From NCBI GenBank assembly GCA_036250195.1, contig JAVHZZ010000002.1, positions 279,392,960 to 279,456,959 of the forward strand: DNA of 64,000 nt, in the 5' to 3' direction. Under the pieces are notes generated by a model. The model saw nothing but the letters and a program-made list of their open reading frames with translations. It ran no database searches and had not been told where the DNA came from. The DNA comes from Mixophyes australis (Eukaryota > Chordata > Amphibia > Anura > Limnodynastidae). A program made the translations under genes and the position numbers. Shown in pieces: positions 1 to 9,979 of the stretch (position 1 is its first letter; every line of letters starts with the position of its first letter).

Positions 1-545
1 CTTCCGCTCTCTCACCCCCTCTCCCAGCACCATCTTCAGCTCTCTCACCCCCTCTCCCAGCACCCCCTTCAGCTCTCTCACCCCCTCTCCCAGCACCCCC
101 TTCAGCTCTCTCACCCCCTCTCCCAGCACCCCCTTCGGCTCTCTCACCCCCTCTCCCAGCACCCCCTGGCTCTCAACCCCTTTCCCAGCACCCCCTTACA
201 CTCTCTCACCCCCTTTCCCAGCACCCCCTTCGGCTCTCTCACCCCCTCTCCCAGCACCCCCTGGCTCTCACCCCCTTTCCCAGCACCCCCTTCGGCTCTC
301 TCACCCCCTTTCCCAGCACCCCCTTCGGCTCTCTCACCTCCTTTCCCAGCACCCCCTTCGGCTCTCTCACCCCCTCTCCCAGCACCCCCTGGCGCTCATC
401 CCCTTTCCCAGCACCCCCTCCGGCTCTCTCACCCCCTCTCCAAGCACCCCCTAGCTCTTACCCCCTTTCCCAGCACCCCCTGGCTCTCACCCCCTTTCCC
501 AGCACTCCGTGGCTCTCACCCCCTTGCCCAGCACTCCCTGGCTCT
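1..545. repeat. 33-bp C/T-rich minisatellite
   Basis: Tandem copies of a unit of about 33 bp built on CTCTCACCCCCTCTCCCAGC, with CTTCAGCT, CTTCGGCT or CTGGCT variants between. The array runs off the left window edge. Some units are shortened, giving a mixed-length array. No gene is seen in it. Confidence 0.9.
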
Positions 546-790
546 CACCACCTGAAAATCGCGGGCACCCCCGCCCGAAAATCGCGGCACCCACGCAACC
601 CCCCCCCCCCCCCCCTGAAAATCGCGGGCACCCCCGCCCAAAAATCGCGGCACCCCCGCGAACCCCCCCCCCCCCCTGAAAATCGCGGGCACCCCCGCCC
701 GAAAATCGCGGCACCCCCCCCCCCCCCGAAAATCGCGGCACCCCCGCGACCCCCCCTCTTCAGTAAAAAAAAAAAAAAAATTAAAAAAGA
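546..790. repeat. GC-rich tandem block with C-tracts and an A-tract
   Basis: Three to four copies of about 60 bp built on GAAAATCGCGGGCACCCCCG, separated by long C homopolymers, ending in an A-rich tract near 762-790. The open frames here are low-complexity artefacts of the repeat. Confidence 0.8.
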
Positions 791-967
791 CAGGAAACTC
801 ACCAGTGTAACTGGCTGCACAGCATAACGGGGGAGGGAGCTGGGGAGCGCGCAGCAGAGGTGGCTGGTTCCTCCAGCCACCAAGAAGACAGGGGGAGTCG
901 GGCCGGCCCATATAGCCATCGGCCCTTCTGGCATTTGCCAGAAGTGCCAGATGGCCAGTCCGGCCCT
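791..967. other. Unassigned spacer
   Basis: GC-rich spacer between arrays. It holds a short imperfect palindrome near 917-945 (TTCTGGCA, then TGCCAGAA). It looks like dispersed-repeat sequence, but I cannot name a family. Confidence 0.3.
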
Positions 968-1310
968 GCCGCCATACTATACAGAGAGCATTCCTGTGAC
1001 CTCCATACTATACAGAGAGCATTCCTGTGATCTCCATACTATACAGAGAGCATTCCTGTGACCTCCATACTATACAGAGAGCATTCCTGTGACCTCCATA
1101 CTATACAGAGAGCATTCCTGTGACCTCCATACTATACAGAGAGCATTCCTGTGACCTCCATACTATACAGAGAGCATTCCTGTGACCTGCATATTATACA
1201 GAGAGCATTCCTGTGACCTCCACATTATACAGAGAGCATTCCTGTGACCTCCATACTATACAGAGAGCATGCCTATGACCGCCACACAATGCAGAGAGCA
1301 TTCTTGTGAC
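968..1310. repeat. 31-bp minisatellite
   Basis: About eleven copies of a 31-bp unit containing ATACTATACAGAGAGCATTC. The first copies are nearly identical and the last two are more diverged. No coding content. Confidence 0.92.
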
Positions 1311-1589
1311 TGTGATACAGATAAATACCTCACCTTAAATTAATAGACCCCACCATTAAATTAAAAAGCCCCATCAATAAATTAAATTGACCCACCAGCA
1401 CCCCACAAATAAAATAGTACCCATTAAATAATTAGCCCCCACCTAAACGTCACCATTAAATCAATAGCCTACCTCCCACCCATGTACTAAGACACCCAAC
1501 CTCGCTACCCTCATATCACACATTATATTAATACATCGCCCCTTCCCTCACACATTATGGCAGCATACCACCCCTTCCCTCATAAAGCA

Positions 1590-2010
1590 TAGCAGCATCC
1601 CCCCTCCATAATAGAAGCTTACATCCCCCCTCCCTCCTTCCATAATGGCAGCTTACATCCCCCCCCTCCCTCCTTCCATAATGGCAGCTTACATTCCCCC
1701 CCTCCCTCCCTCCTTCCATAATGGCAGCTTACACCCCCCCTCCTTCCATAATGGCAGCTTACATCCCCCCTCCTTCCATAATGGCAGCTTACATCCCCTC
1801 CCTCCTTCCATAATGGCAGCTTACATCCCCCCCTCCCTCCTTCCATAATGGCAGCTTACATCCCCCCCCTCCCTCCTTCCATAATGGCAGCTTACATCCC
1901 CCCCTCTCCTTCCATAATGGCAGCTTACATCCCCTCCCTCCTTCCATAATGGCAGCTTACATCCCCCCCCTCTCCTTCCATAATGGCAGCTTACATCCTC
2001 CCTCCATAAT
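1590..2010. repeat. 30-40 bp minisatellite
   Basis: About twelve copies of CCATAATGGCAGCTTACAT followed by a C/T tract of variable length, so the period varies between about 30 and 40 bp. Length changes in the C-tract explain why frames open on both strands. Confidence 0.9.
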
Positions 2011-3128
2011 AACAACACACACCCCCCTTCCCCTGCTTTGAAGCTTACCTTCTTTATTCCTGACCAGCCGTCGCTGCCTGGCTCCTCTCTGCTTCTCTGC
2101 TCCTCTGCTGCCTAGCAACTTCATGACATCAGACGCTGAGGCAGAGAGCAGAGTTCAGAAGGGGGTGGAGCCGGGTGCCGGCCGCCATTTTGGATGCACC
2201 GGGCGGCCGGCAGTCTGAATCTGAGGTCTGTTTAATTTTATTTTTTTTTCAACTCCTCACACAAAGGCCGGTGCGGGCGGCCATTGCGCCCCTTTGGGAC
2301 TGCGCCCGGAGCGGCGGCACCGCCCGCACCGGCCTCGTTACGGCTCTGCGGTACGTGCAATATTTGAGATAGGCACAGTACACTGCTGGATATATATAAT
2401 ACATATGTGTAATATAAAGTCCGAGCAGAACGCACAGAAAAAAAGTATTAAATTATTGTCACCTGTTAATAATATAATCATTAATGAAAAAAGTTTTTTT
2501 TTTTTTAGAAAAAAGTTTTTTTTCTAGTTCTATTTCATGAAATACATTTTCATGAACTAAACCACATTATGATGTTATTAATGATGTTAATAATGTCTAT
2601 TGTTCATAAAATGCATTTTTATAGTTGCTCTTGATTGCAAACACAGCATTTTCCAGCATGCATTCGCAACTGTCATCAATATCACTCGGCACTTTCACCT
2701 GACCTGTAGCTGGTGCAAGTGATAAGACTGAAAATTACATGCCCGAGAGATGCCCAAAGCTTAAATAGGATGCTTGCTGTGTGCGCTAGACCTTGGTGCA
2801 CTCTTACTGTACATTGAATAGGTGCATACGTCCCTTCCCCTCCTGCTCCTCCCTATGAAACCAAATACTGTCGGAAGTGTCCTTTGCATTTGAAGATAAA
2901 TTGGATGTACTTGTATTTACTGGTATATAGTCCATTTCTGGCCAGGCAAAGTGTGTATTTATGCAAAAGACGGCAAATATTGGCATTTACGTTCCTTAAT
3001 GAATCAGACTCGTTTTCTTCACTTAGTGAATAAAATAAATAAGGTATAATGTTTTTTCAAGCCAGTCTATCCCCTATAGCAATATGAGAAAGTGAAAACT
3101 CTTACAGTGCAATGATTTAAGATTTTTT
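2011..3128. other. Unassigned intergenic stretch
   Basis: A GC-rich part (about 2140-2345) holds mirrored GCGGGCGG and CCGCCCGC blocks. It is followed by A+T-rich sequence with T-tracts near 2490-2525. I see no gene, RNA gene or complete element here. Confidence 0.4.
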
Positions 3129-3240
3129 TAAAGATGCTTGGGCTTGGTTTTCTGAAAACCAAGCCCAACCGAACTTAGCACACCTTTAATGCAGTTTTTT
3201 AATAGAAACACTTATTCTGGGATTGCTCAGGCCTTGTGGT
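3129..3240 (+). mobile_element. hAT 5' terminus fragment
   Basis: Starts TAAAGATGCTTGGG, like the 5' inverted terminus of the other hAT copies. It is followed by a perfect 13-bp hairpin (3140-3152 with 3154-3166) and the CCAACCGAAC block that follows this hairpin in the other copies. Only the first ~110 bp are present. Confidence 0.6.
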
Positions 3241-3244
3241 TAAT

Positions 3245-4251
3245 TAGAGATGCTCAAGCTCGGTTTTCGGAAAACTGAGCCCACCCGAACATCACCAATC
3301 CGAGTATCGAACCAAGTTGGCTCCGTTCTTTCGTGCACCCTTGGACATGAAAACAAGGCAAAACGTAATTGTTGCTTCGTTGGATCTCGCGAGTTTTGGA
3401 ACCTATAAGTACCGTTCTCCACGGAGATCCAGCGCCATTTCACAGAGAAGCACAGAAGGGGTAGCAGGGTTCTTGGCAATCTCCAGTGCAGTTGGGCAGC
3501 GTCATTGATGAAACAGAAAGAGCAGGGGTGGCAGTGTTCTCGGCAGTCATTGGACTGCCAGTGACATTGGACTGTGCCACAGCTCAGACAGCAACAGGAG
3601 AGGTGGCAGTGTTTTAAAAGTCTCCAGTCACATTGCTCTGTGCCATAGCTCACACAGAAACAGTAGAGGTGGCAGTGTTCTTAAAAGTCTACAGTGTCAG
3701 TGCCATTGCTCATTGTCATTGCTGAAACAGAAACAGTAGGGGTGGCACTGTGTTCTAAAAAGTCTCCAGTTACATTAATCTGTGCCACAGCTCACACAGA
3801 AACAGGAGAGGCGGCAGCGTTCTTGCCAGTCTACAATATCAGAGCTATTGCACATTGTCATTGCTGAAACAAAAAACAGTGGGGAAGGGGCAGTGTTCTT
3901 AAAAGTCTCCAGTCACATTGCTCTGTGCCATAGCTCACACAGAAACAGGAGAGGCGGCAGTGTTCCTGCCAGTCTTCAATGTCAGTGCCATTGCTCATTG
4001 TCATTGCTGAAACAGAAAAAGTAGGGGTGGCAGTGTTCTTAAAAGTCTGCAGTCACATTGCTCTGTGCCATAGCTCACATAGAAACAGGAAAGGCGGCAG
4101 TGTTCTTGCCAGTCTACAATGTCAGTGCCATTGCTCATTGTCATTGCTGAAACAGAAACAGTAGGGGTGGCAGTGTTCAGAAAAGTCTCTAGTGACATTG
4201 CTCTGTGCCATCGATATGAATTGACATCAGTCCACAGAAGACCAGGAGCAC
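3245..4251 (+). mobile_element. Outer (older) hAT copy, 5' part
   Basis: Begins TAGAGATGCTCAAGC with the family's subterminal hairpin. A promoter-like CCTATAAG lies near 3400 and a tandem leader array follows. At 4252 it is interrupted by a younger hAT of the same family. The reading CATCAGTCCACAGAAGACC immediately left of the break continues after 9980 into the family's N-terminal coding sequence, so this copy was the insertion target. Its catalytic part is not found. Confidence 0.75.
3470..4205. repeat. 142-bp tandem array in the outer hAT leader
   Basis: About five copies with a period near 142 bp. The marker GTCATTGCTGAAACA recurs at about 3716, 3858, 4000 and 4140. It lies between the promoter region and the start of coding sequence of the outer hAT. 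Short frames across it are repeat artefacts. Confidence 0.85.
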
Positions 4252-4259
4252 CAAGCAAC
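4252..4259. repeat. Left target-site duplication of the inner hAT
   Basis: CAAGCAAC, repeated exactly at 9972-9979. An 8-bp duplication is the hAT signature and fixes both element ends. Confidence 0.95.
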
Positions 4260-4270
4260 TAGAGATGAGC

Positions 4271-4297
4271 GGGCTCGGATATCTGAAATCCGAGCCC
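4271..4297 (+). other. Subterminal hairpin of hAT
   Basis: A 10-bp perfect stem (4271-4280 with 4288-4297) lies directly inside the 5' terminus. Equivalent hairpins with different stem sequences occur at 3140-3166, 3257-3280 and 63826-63852. At 49247-49273 the equivalent is GGGCTCGG with CCGAGCCC. Confidence 0.75.
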
Positions 4298-4417
4298 ACC
4301 CGAACGTTGCCGATCCGAGCCGGATCCGAGACAGATCCGGGTATTCCCGCCAATTGCAAAACTGAAACCGAGGCTCTGAGTCATAATCCCGCTGTTGGAT
4401 CTCGCGATACTCGGATC

Positions 4418-4425
4418 CTATAAAT
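4418..4425 (+). promoter_or_regulatory. TATA-like box of hAT
   Basis: CTATAAAT about 160 bp inside the 5' end. Similar boxes lie near 3400 in the outer copy and near 63775-63785 (minus) in the third copy. Confidence 0.5.
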
Positions 4426-4512
4426 TCCCCGCTAGTCGCCGCCATCTTCACTCGGGCATTGATCAGGGTAGAGGGAGGTTGTGTTAGGTGGCCCTCTGTC
4501 CTGCTATATTTC

Positions 4513-4582
4513 GTGCTGTGCTGTGCTGTGCTGTGCTGTTCAGTTCTGTGCTGTGCTGTGCTGTGCTGTGCTGTGCTGTGTC
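4513..4582. repeat. CTGTG microsatellite
   Basis: Pure or nearly pure CTGTG repeats. Degenerate CTGTGTCCTG and CAGTGGTGCTG units continue to about 4700. Confidence 0.85.
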
Positions 4583-4814
4583 CTGTTCAGTCCAGTGGTG
4601 CTGTGTCCTGTGCTCTGTCCTTCTGAGTTCAGTGGTGCTGCTGGGTCCTGTGCTGTGTCCTGTTCAGTCCAGTGGTGCTGGGTCCTGTGCTCTGTCCTTC
4701 TAAGGGCATTGTTATTTCCCCATTATTCCCAAATTATAAAAAATTTCAAAAAAAGTTATAAAAAAAATTACAAAAAAAGTAATTATAAAAAAAATAAAAA
4801 AATATCCCAAAACA

Positions 4815-5455
4815 ATCCTGCAGTATAAGTCCATCGGTACTGCTATATTACAAAGTTCAATGATTCAGCAGTATAAGTCCAGTGGTACTGCTATATTACA
4901 AAGTTCACTGATTCAGCAGTATAAGTCAAGTGGTACTGATATATTACAAAGTTCACTGATTCTGCAGTATAAGTCCAGTGGGACTGCTATTACAAAGTTC
5001 ACTGATTCAGCAGTATAAGTCCAGTGGTACTGATATATTACAAAGTTCACTGATTCTGCAGTATAAGTCAAGTGGTACTGCTATATTACAAAGTTCACTG
5101 ATTCTGCAGTATAAGTCCAGTGGTACTGCTATATTACAAAGTTCACTGATTCAGCAGTATAAGTCCAGTGGTACTGATATATTACAAAGTTCACTGATTC
5201 TGCAGTATAAGTCAAGTGGTACTGCTATATTACAAAGTTCACTGATTCAGCAGTATAAGTCAAGTGGTACTGCTATATTACAAAGTTCAATGATTCTGCA
5301 GTATAAGTCCAGTGGTACTGCTATTACAAAGTTCACTGATTCAGCAGTATAAGTCAAGTGGTACTGCTATATTACAGAGTTCACTGATTCTGCAGTATAA
5401 GTCCAGTGGGACTGCTATATTACAAAGTTCACTGATTCAGCAGCATAAGTCCAGT
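4815..5455. repeat. 48-bp tandem array in the inner hAT leader
   Basis: About thirteen units of 48 bp, each with CAGTATAAGTCCAGTGGTAC and a TTACAAAGTTCACTGATT block. Because 48 is a multiple of three the array is open in one frame (16-residue repeat), but it lies upstream of the recognisable start and is probably untranslated leader. Confidence 0.92.
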
Positions 5456-5539
5456 GGTACTCTCCTGTGCCGCATATAATTTTTAAAGGCTTTGACGAGT
5501 GTGTGTGGCTTAGGGGTACGCTCTCTTGTGCTACATATA

Positions 5540-5743
5540 ATGGAAAACAAAAATTTGGAGGATAAAGTAGGTAAAGATCAAGACCCACTTCCTCCTAATG
5601 CTGAAGCTGCTGCCACTAGTCATGACATAGAAGATGAAATGCCATCAACGTCGTCTGGCAAGCCCGATGCCCAATCTCCTAGTCCAGGGCATGTAAAATC
5701 CAAAAAGCCCAAGTTCTCAAAAAGTAGCAAAAAGAGAAACTAA
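5540..5743 (+). pseudogene. N-terminal block of hAT transposase, broken
   Basis: Starts at the ATG at 5540 in frame with an acidic, Ser/Pro-rich segment (STSSGK motif) ending in a Lys-rich tail, then a stop at 5741-5743. Reading on past the stop gives KVANMPFTTRSGKER, which matches MPFYTRSGKER in the 219-residue frame at 62020-62679 and the remnant at 10140-10200. The stop and a later frame break are therefore lesions inside a longer N-terminus that once joined the frame starting at 5891. The ATG at 5540 was chosen because the homologous frame starts at the same relative place. Confidence 0.65.
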
Positions 5744-5890
5744 AAATCATCTGCGGAGAAACGTAAAGTTGCCAATATGCCATTTACGACACGGAGTGGC
5801 AAGGAACGGCTTAGTGGTTGACTAGTGGTCCAGCTTCACCCAAGGATCTAAGCCCTCCTCCTCCCCCCCTACAAAAAAATTAAGAGAGTT

Positions 5891-8590
5891 ATGCTGTCAG
5901 CAACAACAACAAAACAGCAAAGAACTCTGCCTTCTAAACAGATGACATCACAAATCCCCAAGGCGAGTCCAAGGGTGTTGGTGGTTGTGAAGCCTGACCT
6001 TCCCATCACTGTACGGGAAGAGGTGACTCCATCCAGCATTTGCAGCACACCCTCTGCATATGTTGGAAGGATCACCCACAGTGTAGATCCAGATTTGGAT
6101 AATCAAGGTGTCAATGTTGTACACCGGGAGGAGGCTATTAATGTAGCTGGCGCTGTGGAGGAACTTGATGATGAGGATGGTGATGTGGTTATTGGAAATG
6201 AGGCACCAGGGGGGGAAACAGCTGATGTCCATGGGATGAGAAAGCCCATCGTCATGCCTGGTCAGAAGACCAAAAAATGCACCTCTTTGGTCTGGAGTTA
6301 TTTTTATCCAAATCCGGACAACCAATGTATGGCCATATGTAGCTTATGTAAAGCTCAAATAAGCAGGGGTAAGGATCTTGCCCACCTAGGGACATCCTCC
6401 CTTATACGTCACCTGAATAACCTTCATAGTTCAGTGGTTAGTTCAGGAACTGGGCCTAGGACCGTCATCAGTACAGGGACACCTAAATCCCTTGGTCCTG
6501 TTGGATACACACCACCAACACCCTCCTTGTCAACTTCCTCCACGATCTCCATCAGATTTAGAACTACAGGCCATGTCACCAGCCAGACTGAGTCCTCTTC
6601 TATACGGGATTCATCCGAGGAATCCTGCAGCGGTACGCCTACTACTGCCACTGCTGCTGTTGCTGCTGTTAGTCGGTCATCTTCCCGGAGGGGAAGTCGT
6701 AAGACCGCTACATCTTTCAAAAAACAATTGACCGTCCAACAGTCATTTGCCATGACCACAAAATACGATAGTAGTCACCCTATTGCAAAGCGTATAACTG
6801 TGGCTGTAACTGCTATGTTGGTGTTAGATGTGCGCCCGGTGTCCGCCATCAGTGGAGTGGGATTTAGAGGGTTGATGGAGGTATTGTGTCCCCGGTACCA
6901 GATCCCGTTGAGATTCCACTTCACTAGGCAGGTGATACCAAAGATGTACAGAGAAGTACGAGCAAGTGTCCTCAGTGCTCTTAAAAATACGGTTCTACCC
7001 ACTGTCCACTTAACCACGGACATGTGGACAAGTGGTTCTGGGCAAACGAAGGACTATATGACTGTGACAGCCCACTGGGGAGATGCATCCCCTTCCGCAG
7101 CAACAGCAGCAGCTGCATCAGTAGCAGCATCTACACAACGTCTGCTCGTGCCAAGGCAGGCAACATTGTGTATTACAGGCTTTAATAAGAGGCACAACGC
7201 TGACAACCTATTAGAGAAAATGAGGGAAATTTTTTTGCAGTGGCTTACCCCACTTAGACTGTCCTGGGGATTTGTGGTGTCAGACAACGCCAGTAACATT
7301 GTGCGGGCATTGCATATGGGCAATTTCCAGCACGTCCCATGTTTTGCCCACACCGTTAATTTGGTGGTGCAGCATTACCTCAAGAGTGACAGGGGTGTGC
7401 AGGAGATGCTTGCGGTGGCCCGCAAAATTGCCTACCGCAGGCTCAAGGCACATCAAAAAAGCATGAACCTGCACTGCCATCACCTCAAACAAGAGGTTGT
7501 GATGCGCTGGAACTCCACCCTCTATATGCTGCAGAGGATGGAGGAGCAGCAAAAGGCCATTCAGGCCTACACCGCCACCTACGACATAGGCAAAGGAGTG
7601 GGGATGCGCCTGAGTCAAGCGCAGTGGAGACTGATTTCCGTGTTGTGCAAGGTTCTCCAGCCGTTTGAACTTACCACACGAGAAGTCAGTTCCGACACTG
7701 CCAGCTTGAGTCAGGTGATTTCCCTGATCAGGCTGTTGCAGAAGCAGCTGGAGAAAGTGAGGGAGGAGCTGGTAAACCATTGCGATTCCACCAAGCATGT
7801 AGCTCTTGTGGATGAAGCCCTTCGTACGCTTTGCCAGGATCCGCGGGTGGTCACTATTTTAAAGGCAGAGGAATACATTCTGGCCACCGTTCTCGATCCT
7901 CGGTTTAAAGCACATGTTTTGTCTCTGTTTCCGGCGGACACAAGTCTGCAGCGGTGCAAAGACCTGCTGGTCAGGAGATTGTCCTCTGAAGAGGACCGTG
8001 ACATGCCAACAGCTCCACCCTCATTTTCTTCCACATCTGTGGCTGCGAGGAAAAAGCTCAGTTTTCCTAAAAGAGCCGCTGGCGGGGATGCTGATAACAT
8101 CTGGGCCGGACTGAAGGACCTGCCAACCATTGCAGACATGTCTACTGTTGCTGCATTGGATGCTGTCACAATAGAAAAAATGGTGGAGGATTATTTTGCT
8201 GACACCATCCAAATAGACATGTCAGACAGTCCATATTGTTACTGGCAGGAAAAAAATGCAGTTTGGAAGCCCCTGTACAAACTGGCTCTATTTTACCTGA
8301 GTTGTCCCCCCTCCAGTGTGTACTCGGAAAGAGTTTTTAGTGCAGCGGGGAACCTGGTCAGTGAGCGGCGAAGGAGGTTGCTTCCTCACAACGTTGAAAA
8401 AATGATGTTCATAAAAATTAATTATCAATTCCTCAATCAAGTACAGCACTGCCCTCCAGATAGTACAGAGGGACCTGTGGTTATGGAGTCCAGCGGGGAC
8501 GAATTGATAATGTGTGAGGAGGAGGAAGTACACACTGTAGGGGGAGAGGAATCAGAGGTTGAGGATGAGGACGACATCTTGCCTCAGTAG
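5891..8590 (+). CDS. hAT transposase with BED zinc finger
   Basis: An 899-residue open frame. A BED-type zinc finger is seen with C150, C153, H174 and H179, preceded by the aromatic LVWSYF segment. A Ser-rich linker follows. The RNase H-like catalytic core shows D377 (TTDMWTS) and D465 (VVSDNAS), then the CFAHTVNLVV and RWNSTLYML blocks typical of hAT proteins. The C-terminal dimerisation block includes PSSVYSERVFSAAG, where E813 is the likely third acidic residue. The tail is strongly acidic. The protein would cut and paste the element at its inverted ends, in the nucleus. The true N-terminus probably lies upstream, where a stop and a frame break occur, so this may be a shortened product from an internal ATG. 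Recognition as hAT is firm; activity is not shown. Confidence 0.9.
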   Translation: MLSATTTKQQRTLPSKQMTSQIPKASPRVLVVVKPDLPITVREEVTPSSICSTPSAYVGRITHSVDPDLDNQGVNVVHREEAINVAGAVEELDDEDGDVVIGNEAPGGETADVHGMRKPIVMPGQKTKKCTSLVWSYFYPNPDNQCMAICSLCKAQISRGKDLAHLGTSSLIRHLNNLHSSVVSSGTGPRTVISTGTPKSLGPVGYTPPTPSLSTSSTISIRFRTTGHVTSQTESSSIRDSSEESCSGTPTTATAAVAAVSRSSSRRGSRKTATSFKKQLTVQQSFAMTTKYDSSHPIAKRITVAVTAMLVLDVRPVSAISGVGFRGLMEVLCPRYQIPLRFHFTRQVIPKMYREVRASVLSALKNTVLPTVHLTTDMWTSGSGQTKDYMTVTAHWGDASPSAATAAAASVAASTQRLLVPRQATLCITGFNKRHNADNLLEKMREIFLQWLTPLRLSWGFVVSDNASNIVRALHMGNFQHVPCFAHTVNLVVQHYLKSDRGVQEMLAVARKIAYRRLKAHQKSMNLHCHHLKQEVVMRWNSTLYMLQRMEEQQKAIQAYTATYDIGKGVGMRLSQAQWRLISVLCKVLQPFELTTREVSSDTASLSQVISLIRLLQKQLEKVREELVNHCDSTKHVALVDEALRTLCQDPRVVTILKAEEYILATVLDPRFKAHVLSLFPADTSLQRCKDLLVRRLSSEEDRDMPTAPPSFSSTSVAARKKLSFPKRAAGGDADNIWAGLKDLPTIADMSTVAALDAVTIEKMVEDYFADTIQIDMSDSPYCYWQEKNAVWKPLYKLALFYLSCPPSSVYSERVFSAAGNLVSERRRRLLPHNVEKMMFIKINYQFLNQVQHCPPDSTEGPVVMESSGDELIMCEEEEVHTVGGEESEVEDEDDILPQ

Positions 8591-8622
8591 AGCCTGTTTA
8601 TTTTGTACAGGGAGAGATGAAT

Positions 8623-8972
8623 AGCTCTTTTGTTGTGGGGGCCCAAACAAACCAATCATTTCAGGCACAGTTGTTTGGTAGGCCCTGTCGCTGAAATGAT
8701 TGGTTTGTTAAAGTGTGCATGTCCTATTTCAATAACATAAGGGTGGGTGGGAGGGCCCAAGGACAATTCCATCTTGCAACTCTTTTTTTTCTTTGCCAGC
8801 TCTTTTGTTGTGGGGGTCCAAACAAACCAATCATTTCAGCCACAGTTGTTTGGTAGGCCCTGTCGCTGAAATGATTGGTTTGTTAAAGTGTGCATGTCCT
8901 ATTTCAACAACATAAGGGTGGGTGGGAGGGCCCAAGGACAATTCCATCTTGCAACTCTTTTATTGCCATTAT
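8623..8972 (+). repeat. Duplicated 175-bp unit with 19-bp hairpins in the hAT 3' region
   Basis: Two tandem units of 175 bp begin at 8623 and 8798. Each holds a perfect 19-bp stem: 8646-8664 with 8691-8709, and 8821-8839 with 8866-8884. The loop is 26 nt. They start about 55 bp after the transposase stop. The remnant at 25645-25695 keeps the hairpin with a paired change in the stem. Confidence 0.85.
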
Positions 8973-9069
8973 GTGACCATTCAACAGTCATTTGCCATGA
9001 GCACAAAGTAAAACAAAATTAAAACAAATTCAACAAATTAAACCAAAAGTAAAATGCCCTGTCATAATC

Positions 9070-9660
9070 AAAAACAAGAGGTATTGACGTGCTTGAACTA
9101 CTGTAGTGTTTATAAATTAGAAACACTACACTTGAAAGCTTGAGCCTTTAATAGAAAAAGTCACTCTTCATTGCACGAATATTTGCAACAGCGACAATTT
9201 TGGGGTTAACAAAGTCAAAAAATAACACTTCGACCCTGTCTGTCTTTCACATACTTGATAGGATCTTAATGATGAATGCTTTGTACCATGGTCGTCTAAA
9301 ACAAGAGTTATTGACGTGCTATAACTACTGTAGTTTTTATAAATTATAAACACTACACTTGAAAGTTGGAGCGGGTATTGTGGCCCCAGTACCAAATTGG
9401 GTACCGGGACCACTCCACTTTGCAGTCCAGATAGGGTTGTATCAGATATTAAACAACGTTGACTGTTGCTGCCAAATCATAAATTAATGAAAATGACCTG
9501 TCATCGTCAAAAACAAGAGGTATTGACACGCTCGAACTACACCCTGTATATGCTGCAGAGGATGTAGGAGCAGGCAGCTGTGCAGTGGAATTCAGACCAT
9601 TTGAAGGCGGAGGTATTGTGGCCCCGGTACCAAATTGTGTACCGGGACCACTGCACTATG
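9070..9660. repeat. Imperfect ~220-bp repeats in the hAT 3' region
   Basis: The block AAAACAAGAGGTATTGACG recurs near 9070, 9298 and 9508. A companion block GTACCAAATTG...GTACCGGGACCACT occurs near 9390 and 9630. No coding potential is seen. Confidence 0.7.
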
Positions 9661-9971
9661 CAGTCCAGAAAGCTACCTCGGTGAAACGCTTTGGACTAAA
9701 AACAATATTGTGAGGTGTGAGGTGTTCAGAATAGACTGGGAATTAGTGGAAATGATTGTTATTGAATGTTATTGAGGTTAATAATAGCGTAGGAGTAAAA
9801 ATAAACCAAAAAACTTGTTTTTAACACTTTTTTTGTTTTTTTCAAAAAAAATCCGAATCCAAAACTTTTTGTCAAGTGTTTTGCGAAACAAATCCGAACC
9901 CAAAACCTCAAGCAAATCCAAATCCAAAACACAAAACACGAGACACCAAAAGTGGCCAGTGCACATCCCTA

Positions 9972-9979
9972 CAAGCAAC
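9972..9979. repeat. Right target-site duplication of the inner hAT
   Basis: CAAGCAAC, identical to 4252-4259. Confidence 0.95.

Larger units (their letters stand above)
4260..9971 (+). mobile_element. Full-length hAT DNA transposon (5,712 bp)
   Basis: The ends are TAGAGATGAGCGGGC on the left and, on the opposite strand, TAGGGATGTGCACTGG on the right. Both are flanked by the exact 8-bp duplication CAAGCAAC. Inside, in order: subterminal hairpin, TATA-like box, CTGTG microsatellite, 48-bp tandem leader array, a broken N-terminal coding block, an 899-codon transposase frame, and a long 3' region with a duplicated hairpin. The exact duplication and long open frame argue for a fairly recent insertion. 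The stop codon and frame break upstream of the long frame leave full autonomy uncertain. Confidence 0.93.

Noticed and set aside
487..934. Gly/Arg-rich frames at the left edge
   Set aside because: Low-complexity translations of C-tracts and minisatellite units.
4978..5352. 124-codon frame of 16-residue repeats
   Set aside because: It lies in the hAT leader array upstream of the conserved start, and homologous copies have unrelated arrays there.
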